64,000 nt of DNA from Hyphomicrobiales bacterium (GCA_900472785.1 UCJH01000040.1:1-64000); one strand, 5' to 3'. Positions 8,564 to 18,225 are shown, counted from the stretch's first letter. Program-made: numbers and translations. The notes: generated by a model from the sequence alone, not told the origin.

Positions 8564-10024
8564 ATGTATCTCGGTCTCGATCTCGGAACATCGGGCGTCA
8601 AGGCGCTTCTGATCGACGGCGACCAGAAGATTATCGGCTCTGGCACCGGTTCGCTCGACGTGTCGCGGCCGCATCCGGGCTGGTCCGAACAGGATCCGGC
8701 ACACTGGATCCGTGCGACGGAAGAGGCGGTCGCTGCCCTGAAGGCCGCGCATCCCGCCGCGCTTGCCGCCGTGCGTGGTATCGGCCTGTCCGGCCATATG
8801 CATGGCGCGACGCTGATCGACGCGGCGGACAAGGTTCTGCGGCCCTGCATCCTCTGGAACGACACTCGCAGCCATGCGGAAGCCGCCAGCCTCGACGCCG
8901 ATCCGCAATTTCGCGCCATCACCGGCAACATCGTCTTTCCGGGCTTCACCGCGCCGAAACTCGCCTGGGTGAAGAACAACGAGCCGGAAATCTTCGCCAA
9001 GGTCGATTGCGTGCTTCTGCCGAAGGATTACCTGCGGCTCTGGCTGGCCGGCGAGCGCATTTCGGAAATGTCGGATTCGGCCGGTACGTCCTGGCTCGAT
9101 ACCGGCAAGCGCCAATGGTCGGAAAGCCTGCTTGCCGCCACGGGCCTTACGGAAAGGCAGATGCCGTCGCTGGTCGAGGGCACGGATGCCGCCGGCACGC
9201 TGAAAAGCGAACTGGCGTCGAAATGGGGCATGGGTTTCGGCGTGGTCATTGCCGGTGGCGCCGGCGACAACGCGGCCTCCGCCTGTGGCATGGGGACGGT
9301 GGGCGAAGGTCAGGCCTTCGTCTCGCTCGGCACCTCCGGTGTCCTTTTCGCGGCCAACGCATCCTACCTGCCCAATCCGGCCAGTGCCGTCCACGCCTTC
9401 TGCCACGCATTGCCCAACACCTGGCACCAGATGGGCGTCATCCTGTCGGCGACCGATGCCTTGAACTGGCATGCCGGCGTGACCGGCAAGAGCGCTGCCG
9501 ATCTGGCAAAAGAACTCGGCGATACGCTGAAGGCTCCATCGGGCGTGACGTTCCTTCCTTATCTGTCCGGCGAGCGGACGCCGCATAACGATGCCGCCAT
9601 CCGCGGCGCGTTCATTGGCCTCGGTCACGAGAGCAGCCGGGTGGTGCTGACGCAGGCGGTTCTGGAAGGCGTGTCCTTTGCGCTGCGCGACAATCTCGAA
9701 GCCCTCAAGGCTGCCGGGACAAACCTGTCGCGTGTGACCGCCATCGGCGGCGGTTCGCGTTCGCGCTACTGGCTGAAGTCGATCGCCACCGCGCTCGACC
9801 TGCCGGTCGACCTGCCGGCGGACGGCGATTTCGGCGCGGCCTTCGGCGCCGCCCGCCTCGGCCTGATCGCCGCCACGGGTGCCGATCCCGTCGCCACCTG
9901 CTCTGCGCCGAAGACCGACGAGACCATTTCCCCGGATAACGCCCTCAAGGGCGCCTACGAGGATGCCTATCAACGCTATCGCAAGCTTTATCCCGCGCTG
10001 AAGTCTGCAGCGGCGTCACACTGA
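8564..10024 (+). CDS. xylB: Xylulokinase
   Basis: Phosphorylates D-xylulose to D-xylulose 5-phosphate, the step after xylose isomerase, feeding the pentose phosphate pathway. The 486-residue protein is a FGGY-family kinase: phosphate-1 loop [15 protein letters not shown] at residues 4-18, the catalytic region [13 protein letters not shown] near 75 with the HMH typical of xylulokinase, WNDTRS near 101, the GGAGDN adenosine-side motif near 231, and GGGSRSRYW near 396. The ribosome binding site is GAGGAG, nine bases before the ATG. It sits between the LacI regulator and xylA. Confidence 0.95.
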   Translation: MYLGLDLGTSGVKALLIDGDQKIIGSGTGSLDVSRPHPGWSEQDPAHWIRATEEAVAALKAAHPAALAAVRGIGLSGHMHGATLIDAADKVLRPCILWNDTRSHAEAASLDADPQFRAITGNIVFPGFTAPKLAWVKNNEPEIFAKVDCVLLPKDYLRLWLAGERISEMSDSAGTSWLDTGKRQWSESLLAATGLTERQMPSLVEGTDAAGTLKSELASKWGMGFGVVIAGGAGDNAASACGMGTVGEGQAFVSLGTSGVLFAANASYLPNPASAVHAFCHALPNTWHQMGVILSATDALNWHAGVTGKSAADLAKELGDTLKAPSGVTFLPYLSGERTPHNDAAIRGAFIGLGHESSRVVLTQAVLEGVSFALRDNLEALKAAGTNLSRVTAIGGGSRSRYWLKSIATALDLPVDLPADGDFGAAFGAARLGLIAATGADPVATCSAPKTDETISPDNALKGAYEDAYQRYRKLYPALKSAAASH

Positions 10025-10028
10025 AATC

Positions 10029-10107
10029 TTGCCCCTCACCCTCACCTTCTCCGCGCATGTGGGGAGAGGAGAAAAAGGAAGGTGCCCGCAGGGCGGATGA
10101 GGGGCAA
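10029..10107. repeat. Palindromic intergenic repeat between xylB and xylA
   Basis: The outer 10-mers TTGCCCCTCA (10029-10038) and TGAGGGGCAA (10098-10107) are exact inverted copies, enclosing further complementary tracts (CCTTCTCC against GGAGAGGAG). CCCCTCA...TGAGGGG bounded elements like this are common between rhizobial genes. In this position the transcript would fold into a large hairpin inside the xylB-xylA message. Confidence 0.7.
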
Positions 10108-10146
10108 TCGCAAACTCGCATTTCAACCATCGAAGGAGAACATCCC

Positions 10147-11457
10147 ATGAGCACCGGTTTTTTTGGTGATATCGGTAATATCAAGTACGAAGGCCTGGAC
10201 AGCACCAACCCGCTCGCCTTTCGCCACTACAATCCGGACGAGATCGTGCTCGGCAAGCGCATGGAAGACCAGCTGCGCTTCGCCGTCGCCTATTGGCACA
10301 CTTTCACCTGGCCGGGCGGCGACCCCTTCGGCGGCCAGACCTTCCTGCGCCCCTGGTTCGAGGACACGATGGCGGCGGCCAAGCTGAAGGCCGATGTGGC
10401 GTTCGAACTGTTCACCAAGCTCGGCGTGCCGTTCTATTGCTTCCACGATGCCGACGTGCGCCCGGAAGGCAAAAATTTCGCCGAGAACACGAAGAACCTC
10501 AACGAGATCGTCGACTACTTTGCAGGCAAGCAGCAGGACACCGGCGTCAAGCTGCTTTGGGGCACGGCCAACCTGTTCTCCAACCGCCGGTTCATGTCGG
10601 GTGCCGCCACCAATCCGGACCCGGACGTCTTCGCCTTTGCCGCGGCGACCGTGAAGACCTGCATGGATGCGACGCTGAAGCTCGGCGGTGACAACTACGT
10701 TCTGTGGGGCGGTCGCGAAGGCTATGAGACGCTGCTCAACACCGACCTGAAGAAGGAGCTCGACCAGCTCGGCCGCTTCGTCAACATGGTCGTCGATTAC
10801 AAGCACAAGATCGGCTTCAAGGGCGCCATCCTGATCGAGCCCAAGCCGCAGGAGCCGACCAAGCACCAGTACGACTACGACGTCGCCACGGTTTATGGCT
10901 TCCTCAAGACCTACGGTCTGGAGAATGAGGTCAAGGTCAACATCGAGCAGGGCCATGCCATCCTTGCCGGCCACTCCTTCGAGCACGAACTGGCACTTGC
11001 CAATGCCTATGGCATCTTCGGCTCGATCGACATGAACCGCAACGATTACCAGTCCGGCTGGGATACCGACCAGTTCCCGAACAACGTTCCGGAGATGGCG
11101 CTGGCCTATTATCAGGTTCTGGCGGGCGGCGGCTTCAAGACCGGTGGCACCAACTTCGATTCGAAGCTGCGCCGCCAGTCGCTGGATGCCGAGGACCTGC
11201 TGATCGGTCATATCGGCGGCATGGATTGCTGCGCCCGCGGCCTGCGCGCCGCAGCCAAGATGATCGAGGACAAGGCGCTGTCGGGTCCGCTCGACGCCCG
11301 CTACGCGGGCTGGAATTCGGCAGAGGCGCAGAAGATGCTCAAGGGCGAATACACGCTTGAAGACATCGCAGCGCAGGTCGAAAAAGCCGACCTCAACCCG
11401 CAGCCGAAATCCGGCAAGCAGGAGCTCCTGGAAAACGTCGTCAACCGCTACGTTTGA
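10147..11457 (+). CDS. xylA: Xylose isomerase
   Basis: Interconverts D-xylose and D-xylulose using two divalent metals in a TIM barrel. The 436-residue length is that of class II isomerases. Seen are the catalytic histidine in [10 protein letters not shown] (about residue 101), WGGREGYE near 188, the metal ligands in IEPKP near 231, and the further ligands in [21 protein letters not shown]. The stretch [17 protein letters not shown] replaces the more usual NIEANHATLAGHTF; I believe this variant is normal in rhizobia. The start is ATG at 10147 with GAAGGAGA before it. It is third gene of the LacI-xylB-xylA operon, separated from xylB by a palindromic repeat and followed by a strong terminator. 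Confidence 0.97.
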   Translation: MSTGFFGDIGNIKYEGLDSTNPLAFRHYNPDEIVLGKRMEDQLRFAVAYWHTFTWPGGDPFGGQTFLRPWFEDTMAAAKLKADVAFELFTKLGVPFYCFHDADVRPEGKNFAENTKNLNEIVDYFAGKQQDTGVKLLWGTANLFSNRRFMSGAATNPDPDVFAFAAATVKTCMDATLKLGGDNYVLWGGREGYETLLNTDLKKELDQLGRFVNMVVDYKHKIGFKGAILIEPKPQEPTKHQYDYDVATVYGFLKTYGLENEVKVNIEQGHAILAGHSFEHELALANAYGIFGSIDMNRNDYQSGWDTDQFPNNVPEMALAYYQVLAGGGFKTGGTNFDSKLRRQSLDAEDLLIGHIGGMDCCARGLRAAAKMIEDKALSGPLDARYAGWNSAEAQKMLKGEYTLEDIAAQVEKADLNPQPKSGKQELLENVVNRYV

Positions 11458-11486
11458 TCAGGGCGGTGAGACGCATCGATTCCCAG

Positions 11487-11512
11487 AAGGGGCGGCTTGA
11501 CCGCCCCTTTTT
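11487..11512 (+). terminator. Rho-independent terminator of the xyl operon
   Basis: A 9-bp perfect stem (AAGGGGCGG / CCGCCCCTT) with loop CTTGA runs into a T5 tract, starting 30 bases after the xylA stop codon. Confidence 0.85.
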
Positions 11513-11607
11513 GCTGTCCTCAGACCCGGCTGCGATGGCCAGGACTTTTGCCTTCGAATATCATGCCTGCAAGGCGCCGATCGATATGAGGACGAGGGAA
11601 GATAGCA

Positions 11608-12015
11608 ATGCTCAGAACCTATTGCGGAAGCTGCCACTGCGGCGCGATCCGGTTCGAGACGGATCTGGACATCAGTGCAGGAACCGGAAAATGCAACTGC
11701 ACCCTGTGCCGGAAGATTCGCCTCTGGTCCGTCAAGGCAAGTCCCGCCGCATTTCGCGTTCGTGCCGGCGAGGCGGCGCTGGTCGATTATCAGCTGAACA
11801 ATCCGGTTGCGCATCATCTCTTCTGCGGCCGTTGTGGCGTCCGTCCCTTCGAGCGCGTGGACGTGCCGAACATGACCGGAGCGACATACTACAATATCAA
11901 CATCGCCTGCCTCGACGATGTCGACATCGAGGAACTGATGGCGGCGCCCGTCCGCTATTATGACGGCCTCAATGACGACTGGGGATCGACGCCTGCGGAG
12001 ACCCGGCATCTGTAG
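11608..12015 (+). CDS. GFA/CENP-V-family zinc protein
   Basis: A 135-residue protein of the glutathione-dependent formaldehyde-activating (GFA) fold. Zinc-binding cysteines are clear: GSCHCGAIRF at the N terminus, CNCTLCRK near residue 29 and FCGRCGVRPF near 73. The family is named for a formaldehyde-glutathione enzyme, but most members have no proven activity, so no reaction is assigned. ATG at 11608 lies about 30 bases into a small intergenic region after the xyl terminator, so it is probably transcribed alone. A second GFA paralog lies at 22394-22804. Confidence 0.82.
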   Translation: MLRTYCGSCHCGAIRFETDLDISAGTGKCNCTLCRKIRLWSVKASPAAFRVRAGEAALVDYQLNNPVAHHLFCGRCGVRPFERVDVPNMTGATYYNINIACLDDVDIEELMAAPVRYYDGLNDDWGSTPAETRHL

Positions 12016-12042
12016 GATGGGCCGGCGGATGTCCGACAGTCG

Positions 12043-13074
12043 TCAGCGTTTCGTCCACTGGCGGGATGGCGACGAGACGGAGTTGCGCACGACCAGATCG
12101 GGCCGCAGCAGAATTTCGGTCTCGGCGGGCTTGCCGTCCGAAAGCAGCTCCAGCAATAGCGCCATCGCGTGCTTGCCGATCGCGGTGCGCGGCTGGCGGA
12201 TGGTCGTCAGCGCCGGCGACATGAACACGGCCTGCGGCACGTCATCGAAACCGGTGACCGAAAAATCCTGCGGGATGTTATAGCCGCGGGCGCTCAGCCC
12301 GATCATCACTCCGATGGCAGTCTGGTCGTTGACGCACATGAAGGCGGTCGGCAGCGTATCGCGCATGAACAGCTGCTCGACGGCGAGCCGTCCGCTCTCG
12401 ATCGTGCCGTCGCCTTCAAGCACGATGCGCAGCTCCTGTGAAACGCCGGCCGCATCGAGGCCTGCCTCGTAGCCGATGCGCCTGCGGCTGTAGGCGAGGC
12501 GGGTGCGGCTGTCGCCGACGAAGGCGATCTTGCGGTGGCCTTCGGCAAGCAAAAGGTCGATCGCCTTGCGCGCGCCTTCGATGTCGTCGACGCCGACATA
12601 GGGAATGCCGCCGTTGAAGACGGGCTCGAACACGCCGACGCTCGGCGGAAGCCGCGCGGTCATCGTCTGGTGGCCGAACGGCAGGATGCCGGTGAACAGG
12701 ATCAATCCGGCCGCCTGGTTGGAATTGAGGAATTTCAGATATTCCAGCCCGCGCTGGGCGTCGTTCTGCGTGTGCCCGATCAGAATGCCATAGCCATGGG
12801 CGCGCGCCTCGTTTTCGAGGCCGACGAGGATATTGGAAAAATTCGGGTCGCCGATGTCGGGTGCAACCACGAGAATCATGTTCGAGCGGCCGAGCCGCAG
12901 GCTGCGCGCCATGGCATTGGTCGTGTAGCCGGTGATCGCAATCGCCTGATTGACCTTCAGCCGCGTCGAATTGGCGACCTTTTCAGGCATATGGATCGCG
13001 CGCGAGACGGTCGCGATCGAAACTTCGGCGATCCGGGCGACGTCTTCTATGGTTGCCGGCGTGGAATTCGACAC
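12043..13074 (-). CDS. LacI-family repressor of the divergent ABC sugar operon
   Basis: A 343-residue LacI/GalR regulator. The helix-turn-helix is at about residues 6-28 (TIEDVARIAEVSIATVSRAI) and the hinge helix includes NAMARSLRLGRSNMI; the effector domain follows, with GYNIPQDFSVTGFDDVP typical of the family. I place the start at the GTG at 13074, immediately before SNSTPATIEDVAR. The frame stays open to an ATG at 13206, but that extension would be translated from the operator itself and has no family similarity. Transcribed divergently from the ABC importer, with a pair of perfect operators in between, so it very likely represses the importer operon. The inducer is probably the imported sugar or its oxidised product. 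Confidence 0.88.
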   Translation of the reverse strand: MSNSTPATIEDVARIAEVSIATVSRAIHMPEKVANSTRLKVNQAIAITGYTTNAMARSLRLGRSNMILVVAPDIGDPNFSNILVGLENEARAHGYGILIGHTQNDAQRGLEYLKFLNSNQAAGLILFTGILPFGHQTMTARLPPSVGVFEPVFNGGIPYVGVDDIEGARKAIDLLLAEGHRKIAFVGDSRTRLAYSRRRIGYEAGLDAAGVSQELRIVLEGDGTIESGRLAVEQLFMRDTLPTAFMCVNDQTAIGVMIGLSARGYNIPQDFSVTGFDDVPQAVFMSPALTTIRQPRTAIGKHAMALLLELLSDGKPAETEILLRPDLVVRNSVSSPSRQWTKR

Positions 13075-13168
13075 TGCGCTCTGCCTTGGTTTTCGGTCTC
13101 GGCGGGACACTACACAGAGTTCCCCGGAGGTCAAACGTTGCTCCACGAAATTCTGCGATATGCTCCGA

Positions 13169-13203
13169 TGTAAACCTTTACATGATCTATGTAAAGGTTT
13201 ACA
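13169..13203. promoter_or_regulatory. Two LacI-type operators, 21 bp centre to centre
   Basis: TGTAAACCTTTACA (13169-13182) and its exact reverse complement TGTAAAGGTTTACA (13190-13203) are separated by seven bases. Each is itself a TGTAAA-NN-TTTACA palindrome of the LacI type. Centres are 21 bp apart, two turns of B-DNA, so both repressor dimers would sit on one face of the helix. The pair lies 38 bases upstream of the ATPase start. Confidence 0.85.
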
Positions 13204-13240
13204 CAACAGTCAAGCGGATGGGAGCTGCGGGGAGGGAATG

Positions 13241-14761
13241 ATGGATTCAGAGACGGTCGACACCGTAGTGCTGTCCGCCCGGCGGATCAGCAAGTCGTTC
13301 AGCGGCGTGCAGGTTCTCTTCAGCGTCAATTTCGACCTGCGGGCCGGCGAAATCCATGCCTTGATGGGCGAAAACGGCGCCGGAAAATCGACGCTCGTCA
13401 AAATCCTCTCCGGCTTCGAAGCGCCGACATCCGGCGAAATTCTCCTTGACGGAAAGCCCGTGACGCTGCCGCCGAATGGTGCGGCCGAGGCGCTCGGCAT
13501 CGTCATCATTCACCAGGAATTCAATCTTGCCGAACACCTAACGGTTACCGAGAGCCTGTTTCTCGGCCGCGAGGTAACGCGTTTCGGCATGCTCGACCGC
13601 AAGCATATGCGCGCCGAGACCCGTCGTGTGCTCGATCTTCTCGGGTCGCATGTCGATGAAAATGCGATGATCAGCTCGCTGTCGATTGCCGACAAGCAGA
13701 TGGTGGAGATCGCCAAGGCCATCAGCCGCGACGCCCGCGTGGTGTTCATGGACGAGCCGACTGCGGTTCTGTCGCGCGAGGAGACCAGTTTCCTCTTCCG
13801 GCAGGTGCGCAAGCTGCGCGATCAGGGCACGAGTTTCGTCTTCGTGTCGCACAAGCTCGACGAGGTCATGGAGCTGACGGATCGTGTGACGGTGTTGCGC
13901 GACGGCCAGTGGATCAAAACCTCGCCGACGAACATGCTGGACGGCGAGTCCATCGCCCAGCTCATGGTCGGCCGCGAATTGTCCAGCCTCTATCCGGCCA
14001 AGAACGAGCCGGATATCGACGAAGAGGTGATGCTCAGCGTCCAGTCGCTTTCGACGGATTATGTCACGGATGCAAGCTTCGAGGTCCGCAAGGGCGAAAT
14101 TCTCGGCTTTTCGGGCATGATCGGTTCCGGACGAACGGAATTGATGGAGGCGGTCGCAGGTTTGCGGTCGCGGGCATCGGGCGAGGTGGTCATCAAGGGC
14201 GAAACCGTGATGTCAGGAGACGTGCACGCGACGAACCGTTGCGGACTGGCCTACATGACCAAGGATCGCAAATCCAAGGGCCTGCTGCTGAATTCCGGCA
14301 TGACCGCCAATCTGACGCTGCAATCGCTCGATCGGCACGGCAAGCTTGGCTATCTCAGCCCGTCCAGCGAGGCCGCGGCTCTGGAACGCGCCCGGCGACG
14401 GTTCGACATCCGCGTTCGGGACGGCAGCATCGCCGCGCGCCGCATGTCGGGCGGCAATCAGCAGAAGCTGCTCCTCGCCAAGGTCATGGAAACCGAGCCG
14501 GATGTCATCATCATCGATGAGCCGACGCGCGGCATCGATGTCGGCACCAAGCAGCAGATCTACCATTTCATTTCAGCCCTGGCGCGCGACGGCAAGTCGA
14601 TCATCGTCGTCTCCTCCGAGATGCCGGAGATCATCGGGCTCTGCACGCGCGTCGCGGTGATGCGCGAGGGGCGGATCGTCGGCATGCTCGAAGGCGATGA
14701 GATCTCCGAGCAGGAGATCATGCGCTATGCAGCCGGGTTGAAGAAAAAGCAGGCGGCCTGA
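13241..14761 (+). CDS. Sugar ABC transporter ATPase with two nucleotide-binding domains (RbsA/MglA type)
   Basis: Energises import of a monosaccharide-like solute. The 506-residue protein has tandem ABC domains. The first has Walker A GENGAGKST near residue 46 and Walker B VVFMDEPTAVL. The second has a degenerate Walker A region GMIGSGRTELME near 293, signature SGGNQQKLLLAK near 407 and Walker B VIIIDEPTRGID. These features are those of the CUT2 family. Two adjacent ATGs (13238 and 13241) are possible; GGGGAGGG ends at 13236, so the second has better spacing and is chosen. First gene of an operon with the permease and binding protein, downstream of the tandem LacI operators. The sugar is not identifiable from the sequence. 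Confidence 0.92.
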   Translation: MDSETVDTVVLSARRISKSFSGVQVLFSVNFDLRAGEIHALMGENGAGKSTLVKILSGFEAPTSGEILLDGKPVTLPPNGAAEALGIVIIHQEFNLAEHLTVTESLFLGREVTRFGMLDRKHMRAETRRVLDLLGSHVDENAMISSLSIADKQMVEIAKAISRDARVVFMDEPTAVLSREETSFLFRQVRKLRDQGTSFVFVSHKLDEVMELTDRVTVLRDGQWIKTSPTNMLDGESIAQLMVGRELSSLYPAKNEPDIDEEVMLSVQSLSTDYVTDASFEVRKGEILGFSGMIGSGRTELMEAVAGLRSRASGEVVIKGETVMSGDVHATNRCGLAYMTKDRKSKGLLLNSGMTANLTLQSLDRHGKLGYLSPSSEAAALERARRRFDIRVRDGSIAARRMSGGNQQKLLLAKVMETEPDVIIIDEPTRGIDVGTKQQIYHFISALARDGKSIIVVSSEMPEIIGLCTRVAVMREGRIVGMLEGDEISEQEIMRYAAGLKKKQAA

Positions 14762-14845
14762 GCGCGCGGCGGTCAGGACCAAGGGCAGTGCAGAGACAAC
14801 GGGTCCAGGGACAATGGGCCGGGAAAACGCTACGGGAGGCAGGTT

Positions 14846-15856
14846 TTGGACATGAGCGTCAATGAGGAAGCCAAGGACATTCGTCGTCGCAGCTGGCGCG
14901 ATATCGATCTTCGGGCCGTCGCCCCGTTTGCCGCGCTGGTGCTGCTTCTCATTCTGGGCGCGCTCGTCAACCCGAATTTCATCGGGCTCACCAATCTCGC
15001 GAACGTCGCGACGCGCAGTGCTTTCATCGCCATTATCGCCGTCGGCGCGACCTTCGTCATTTCGTCCGGCGATCTCGACCTGTCGGTCGGCTCGATGGTG
15101 GCCTTCGTCGCCAGCCTGATGATCATCTTCATGAATTCCGGCGTTATCGCCGATCCCGCCCTGATGCTCACCGCTGCGGTCGCTTTTGCGATCATCGTCG
15201 GTGCCGCCTGCGGGCTCGCCAATGGCCTGATCACGACGCTTGGGCGTATCGAGCCGTTCATCGCGACGCTGGGCACCATGGGCATCTATCGCGGCCTGAC
15301 CACCTGGCTGTCGCAGGGCGGCGCGATCACCCTGCGCGAGCCGGAATTGCAGGCGCTTTATCGCCCGGCCTATTTCGGCTCGATTCTCGGACTGCCGGTG
15401 CCGATCGCGATCATCCTTCTGGTCACGGCCATCGCCGCCTTTATTCTCTATCGGACGCGTTACGGCCGTCATGTCGTCGCGGTCGGTTCCAACAGCGATG
15501 TCGCGCGCTATTCCGGCATCGCGGTCAACCGGGTCCGCACCATCGCCTTCGTCATCCAGGGGCTCTGCGTCGCCATCGCCGTCCTGCTCTACGTCCCGCG
15601 GCTCGGCTCGACATCGGCCACCACCGGCATTCTGTGGGAGCTTCAGGCGATCACCGCCGTCGTCGTCGGCGGCACGGCGCTCAAGGGCGGCGCTGGCCGT
15701 GTCTGGGGCACAATCTGCGGTGCATTCATTCTCGAACTGGTCGGCAACATCATGCTGCTGTCCAATTTCATCAGCGAATATCTGATCGGCGCCATCCAGG
15801 GCTCGATCATCATCATTGCGATGCTCGTCCAGCGCTCGCTGGTACGGAAATCGTGA
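14846..15856 (+). CDS. Sugar ABC transporter permease (CUT2/RbsC type), TTG start
   Basis: A 336-residue inner membrane subunit with 8-10 helices. The conserved CUT2 permease stretches are present: FVISSGDLDLSVGSMVAF near residue 71 and GSNSDVARYSGIAVNRVR near 214, plus AITAVVVGGTALKGGAGRVWGT near 273, which contacts the ATPase. The TTG at 14846 is preferred because GGGAGG ends six bases before it; an ATG two codons later would be 12 bases from that site. It follows the ATPase by 84 bases and precedes the binding protein by 120. It forms the transport channel of this importer, with one ATPase chain supplying both nucleotide-binding domains. Confidence 0.9.
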   Translation: MDMSVNEEAKDIRRRSWRDIDLRAVAPFAALVLLLILGALVNPNFIGLTNLANVATRSAFIAIIAVGATFVISSGDLDLSVGSMVAFVASLMIIFMNSGVIADPALMLTAAVAFAIIVGAACGLANGLITTLGRIEPFIATLGTMGIYRGLTTWLSQGGAITLREPELQALYRPAYFGSILGLPVPIAIILLVTAIAAFILYRTRYGRHVVAVGSNSDVARYSGIAVNRVRTIAFVIQGLCVAIAVLLYVPRLGSTSATTGILWELQAITAVVVGGTALKGGAGRVWGTICGAFILELVGNIMLLSNFISEYLIGAIQGSIIIIAMLVQRSLVRKS

Positions 15857-15976
15857 GACCAAGCAGTTCCGGCAAAAGTGCAAAGCGGTTTTGCGTCCGG
15901 AATTGCGTGGAAAAGTGAGCCGGGTCAACAGGTCGCCCGGCCCTGAACGACGGACCTGATATTTGGGAGGATTATC

Positions 15977-16927
15977 ATGCGTAAGAAACTGTTGAGCCTG
16001 ACCGTCGCGGCCTTGGCGCTTGCCTTTGCCGGCAGCGTCCAGGCGCAGGAAACCAAGACGATCGGCGTTTCGATCCCGGCGGCCGACCACGGCTGGACAT
16101 CGGGCGTCGTGTTCCATGCCGAGCGCGTTGCCAAGCTTCTGATGGCTGCCCATCCGGGCCTCAACGTCATCGTCAAGACCTCGCCGGATCCGGCAAGCCA
16201 GGCCAATGCCGTGCAGGACCTTGCGGTCCAGGGCATCGACGCGCTGGTTATCCTGCCGTCCGATCCGGATCCGCTGGTCAACGCCATCAAGGAAGTCAAG
16301 GATGCCGGCAAGTTCGTGACCATCGTCGACCGCGCACCGAGCGTCAATGACAGCACGATCCGCGATCTCTACGTCGCCGGTAACAACCCGGCGCTCGGCC
16401 AGACCGCCGGCGAATACATCAAGAAGACCACGCCGGACGCTGAAGTCGTCATCATCCGCGGCCTGCCGATCCCGATCGACCAGCAGCGCCAGGACGGTTT
16501 CGACAAGGGTATCGAAGGTTCGAACGTCAAGGTTCTCGATCGCCAGTTCGGCAACTGGAACCGCGACGATGCCTTCAAGGTCATGCAGGACTACCTGACG
16601 AAGTACCAGAAGATCGACGTCGTATGGTGCCAGGACGACGACATGGCCGTTGGCGTGCTCGAGGCCATTTCGCAGGCCAAGCGCACCGACATCCAGTACG
16701 TGGTTGCCGGCGCCGGTTCGAAGGACATGATCAAGAAGGTCATGGACGGCGACAAGATGATCCCGGTCGACGTTCTCTATCCGCCGGCAATGGTCGGCAC
16801 CGCCATGGAAATGACGGCAGCTGCCCTCTACAGCCAGGTTCCGGTCAGCGGCACCTACACGATCGACGCGACCCTGGTCACCAAGGAAAATGCGGCGAAC
16901 TACTACTTCCCGGATTCCCCGTTCTGA
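15977..16927 (+). CDS. Periplasmic sugar-binding protein of the ABC importer
   Basis: A 316-residue Peripla_BP_4/RbsB-type solute-binding protein. It has a Sec signal peptide (KK, then a hydrophobic LSLTVAALALAFAGS, cleavage after VQAQ or AQA near residue 22) and the mature start ETKTIGVSIPAADHGWTSGV typical of ribose/xylose-type binders. The ribosome binding site is GGGAGGA, well spaced. Binding proteins of CUT2 systems define the substrate; the binding-site residues I can see (DHGW, D in VDRAPS, N in YVAGNN, R in RQDGF) fit an aldose or related polyol but do not identify it. Last gene of the importer set, with a strong terminator 18 bases after the stop. Confidence 0.92.
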   Translation: MRKKLLSLTVAALALAFAGSVQAQETKTIGVSIPAADHGWTSGVVFHAERVAKLLMAAHPGLNVIVKTSPDPASQANAVQDLAVQGIDALVILPSDPDPLVNAIKEVKDAGKFVTIVDRAPSVNDSTIRDLYVAGNNPALGQTAGEYIKKTTPDAEVVIIRGLPIPIDQQRQDGFDKGIEGSNVKVLDRQFGNWNRDDAFKVMQDYLTKYQKIDVVWCQDDDMAVGVLEAISQAKRTDIQYVVAGAGSKDMIKKVMDGDKMIPVDVLYPPAMVGTAMEMTAAALYSQVPVSGTYTIDATLVTKENAANYYFPDSPF

Positions 16928-16945
16928 TCCGGAGTTGATGCTTGC

Positions 16946-16979
16946 ACTGCCCGTAGCTTGAGGCTGCGGGCAGTTTTTC
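16946..16979 (+). terminator. Rho-independent terminator after the ABC operon
   Basis: ACTGCCCG pairs with CGGGCAGT (16946-16953 with 16967-16974), with additional inner pairing, and is followed by a T5 tract. Confidence 0.85.
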
Positions 16980-17172
16980 TTTGTGACGGCAGATCCTGAA
17001 ATTTTCGGCACGCGCCGGATTGTCCTCCAGCTTAAACATGATAGCTTTCAGCCGCGCTGCAACGTTTCAGGTTTAGAGGCTGCTGTTAGATGTACGTACC
17101 GCAGAAGCGGTTTTCTTGAGGAATTCTGGTTCGCCGGGGTTGAGCGGCGACCATCGACGGAGGAGACGACAG

Positions 17173-18225
17173 ATGAAGACAATCAAGGGCCCGGCCCTTT
17201 TCCTCGGACAGTTCGCGGGCGATGCCGCTCCCTTCAATTCATGGGATTCCATTACCAAATGGGCGGCTGACTGCGGCTATATCGGCGTCCAGGTTCCGAC
17301 CTGGGCCAGCCAGCTCATCGACCTGAGACAAGCGGCATCCTCTAAGGATTATTGCGATGAATTTGCCGGCAAGGCGCGCGAAAACGGTATCGAAGTGACG
17401 GAGCTTTCGACCCATTTGCAGGGCCAGCTGGTTGCGGTTAATCCCGTCTATGACGAGGCCTTCGACGGCTTTGCGGCGCCGGAAGTGCGCGGCAATCCGA
17501 AGGCGCGCCAGGAGTGGGCGGTCGAGCAGGTCAAGATGGCGCTGACGGCGTCCAAGCATCTCGGCATCAAGGCGCATGCGACCTTTTCCGGCGCGCTCGC
17601 CTGGCCCTTCATGTATCCCTGGCCGCAACGTCCGGCCGGTCTCGTCGAGACCGCCTTTGATGAACTGGCCCGCCGCTGGAAGCCGATCCTCGACCATGCC
17701 GAGGATTGCGGCGTCGATGTCGCCTACGAGATCCATCCGGGCGAAGACCTGCATGATGGCATCACCTTCGAGATGTTCCTCGAGCGCGTCGGCAACCATA
17801 CGCGCGCCAACATGCTCTATGATCCCTCGCATTATATCCTGCAGTGCCTGGATTATCTCGACAACATCGACATCTACCACGAGCGCATCAAGATGTTCCA
17901 CGTCAAGGATGCCGAGTTCAATCCGACCGGACGCCAGGGCGTTTACGGCGGCTATCAGGGCTGGGTCAACCGGGCCGGGCGCTTCCGCTCGCCGGGCGAC
18001 GGCCAAGTCGATTTCGGCGCCGTGTTCTCGAAACTGACGGCCCATGACTTTGACGGCTGGGCCGTGGTCGAATGGGAATGCGCGCTGAAGCACCCGGAGG
18101 ACGGCGCGCGCGAAGGCGCGGAGTTCGTCAAGCACCACATCATCCGTGTTACCGAAAAAGCCTTCGACGACTTCGCCGACGCCGGCACGGATGACGCGGC
18201 CAACCGGCGGATGCTGGGGCTGTAG
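17173..18225 (+). CDS. TIM-barrel sugar isomerase/epimerase (AP_endonuc_2 family)
   Basis: A 350-residue protein of the xylose isomerase-like TIM-barrel superfamily. Metal ligands typical of the group are visible: the glutamate in YEIHPGEDLHDG near residue 190, DPSHYILQCLDY near 218, HVKDAEFNP near 246 and the glutamate in VVEWECALKHPEDG near 298. Members act as ketose epimerases, inosose isomerases or 3-keto-sugar epimerases/hydrolases; the exact reaction is open. The start is ATG at 17173 with GGAGGAGA before it. It lies behind the importer terminator but is on the same strand, with its own likely promoter, and is followed by a Gfo/Idh/MocA dehydrogenase. The pair recalls YcjR/YcjS of E. 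coli, which act on 3-keto-glucosides, and suggests oxidation followed by epimerisation. Confidence 0.85.
   Translation: MKTIKGPALFLGQFAGDAAPFNSWDSITKWAADCGYIGVQVPTWASQLIDLRQAASSKDYCDEFAGKARENGIEVTELSTHLQGQLVAVNPVYDEAFDGFAAPEVRGNPKARQEWAVEQVKMALTASKHLGIKAHATFSGALAWPFMYPWPQRPAGLVETAFDELARRWKPILDHAEDCGVDVAYEIHPGEDLHDGITFEMFLERVGNHTRANMLYDPSHYILQCLDYLDNIDIYHERIKMFHVKDAEFNPTGRQGVYGGYQGWVNRAGRFRSPGDGQVDFGAVFSKLTAHDFDGWAVVEWECALKHPEDGAREGAEFVKHHIIRVTEKAFDDFADAGTDDAANRRMLGL

Noticed and set aside
13075-13206. Longer N terminus for the LacI repressor from the ATG at 13206
   Set aside because: It would translate the operator palindromes and lacks family similarity; the HTH begins right after the GTG at 13074.
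12950-13240. Longer N terminus for the ABC ATPase starting inside the divergent LacI gene
   Set aside because: The extension overlaps the repressor and both operators and has no ABC similarity; the ATG at 13241 has a good ribosome binding site.
14573-17011. 812-codon open frame on the minus strand
   Set aside because: Antisense to the ABC importer genes, whose families are certain; the composition is typical of an antisense shadow.
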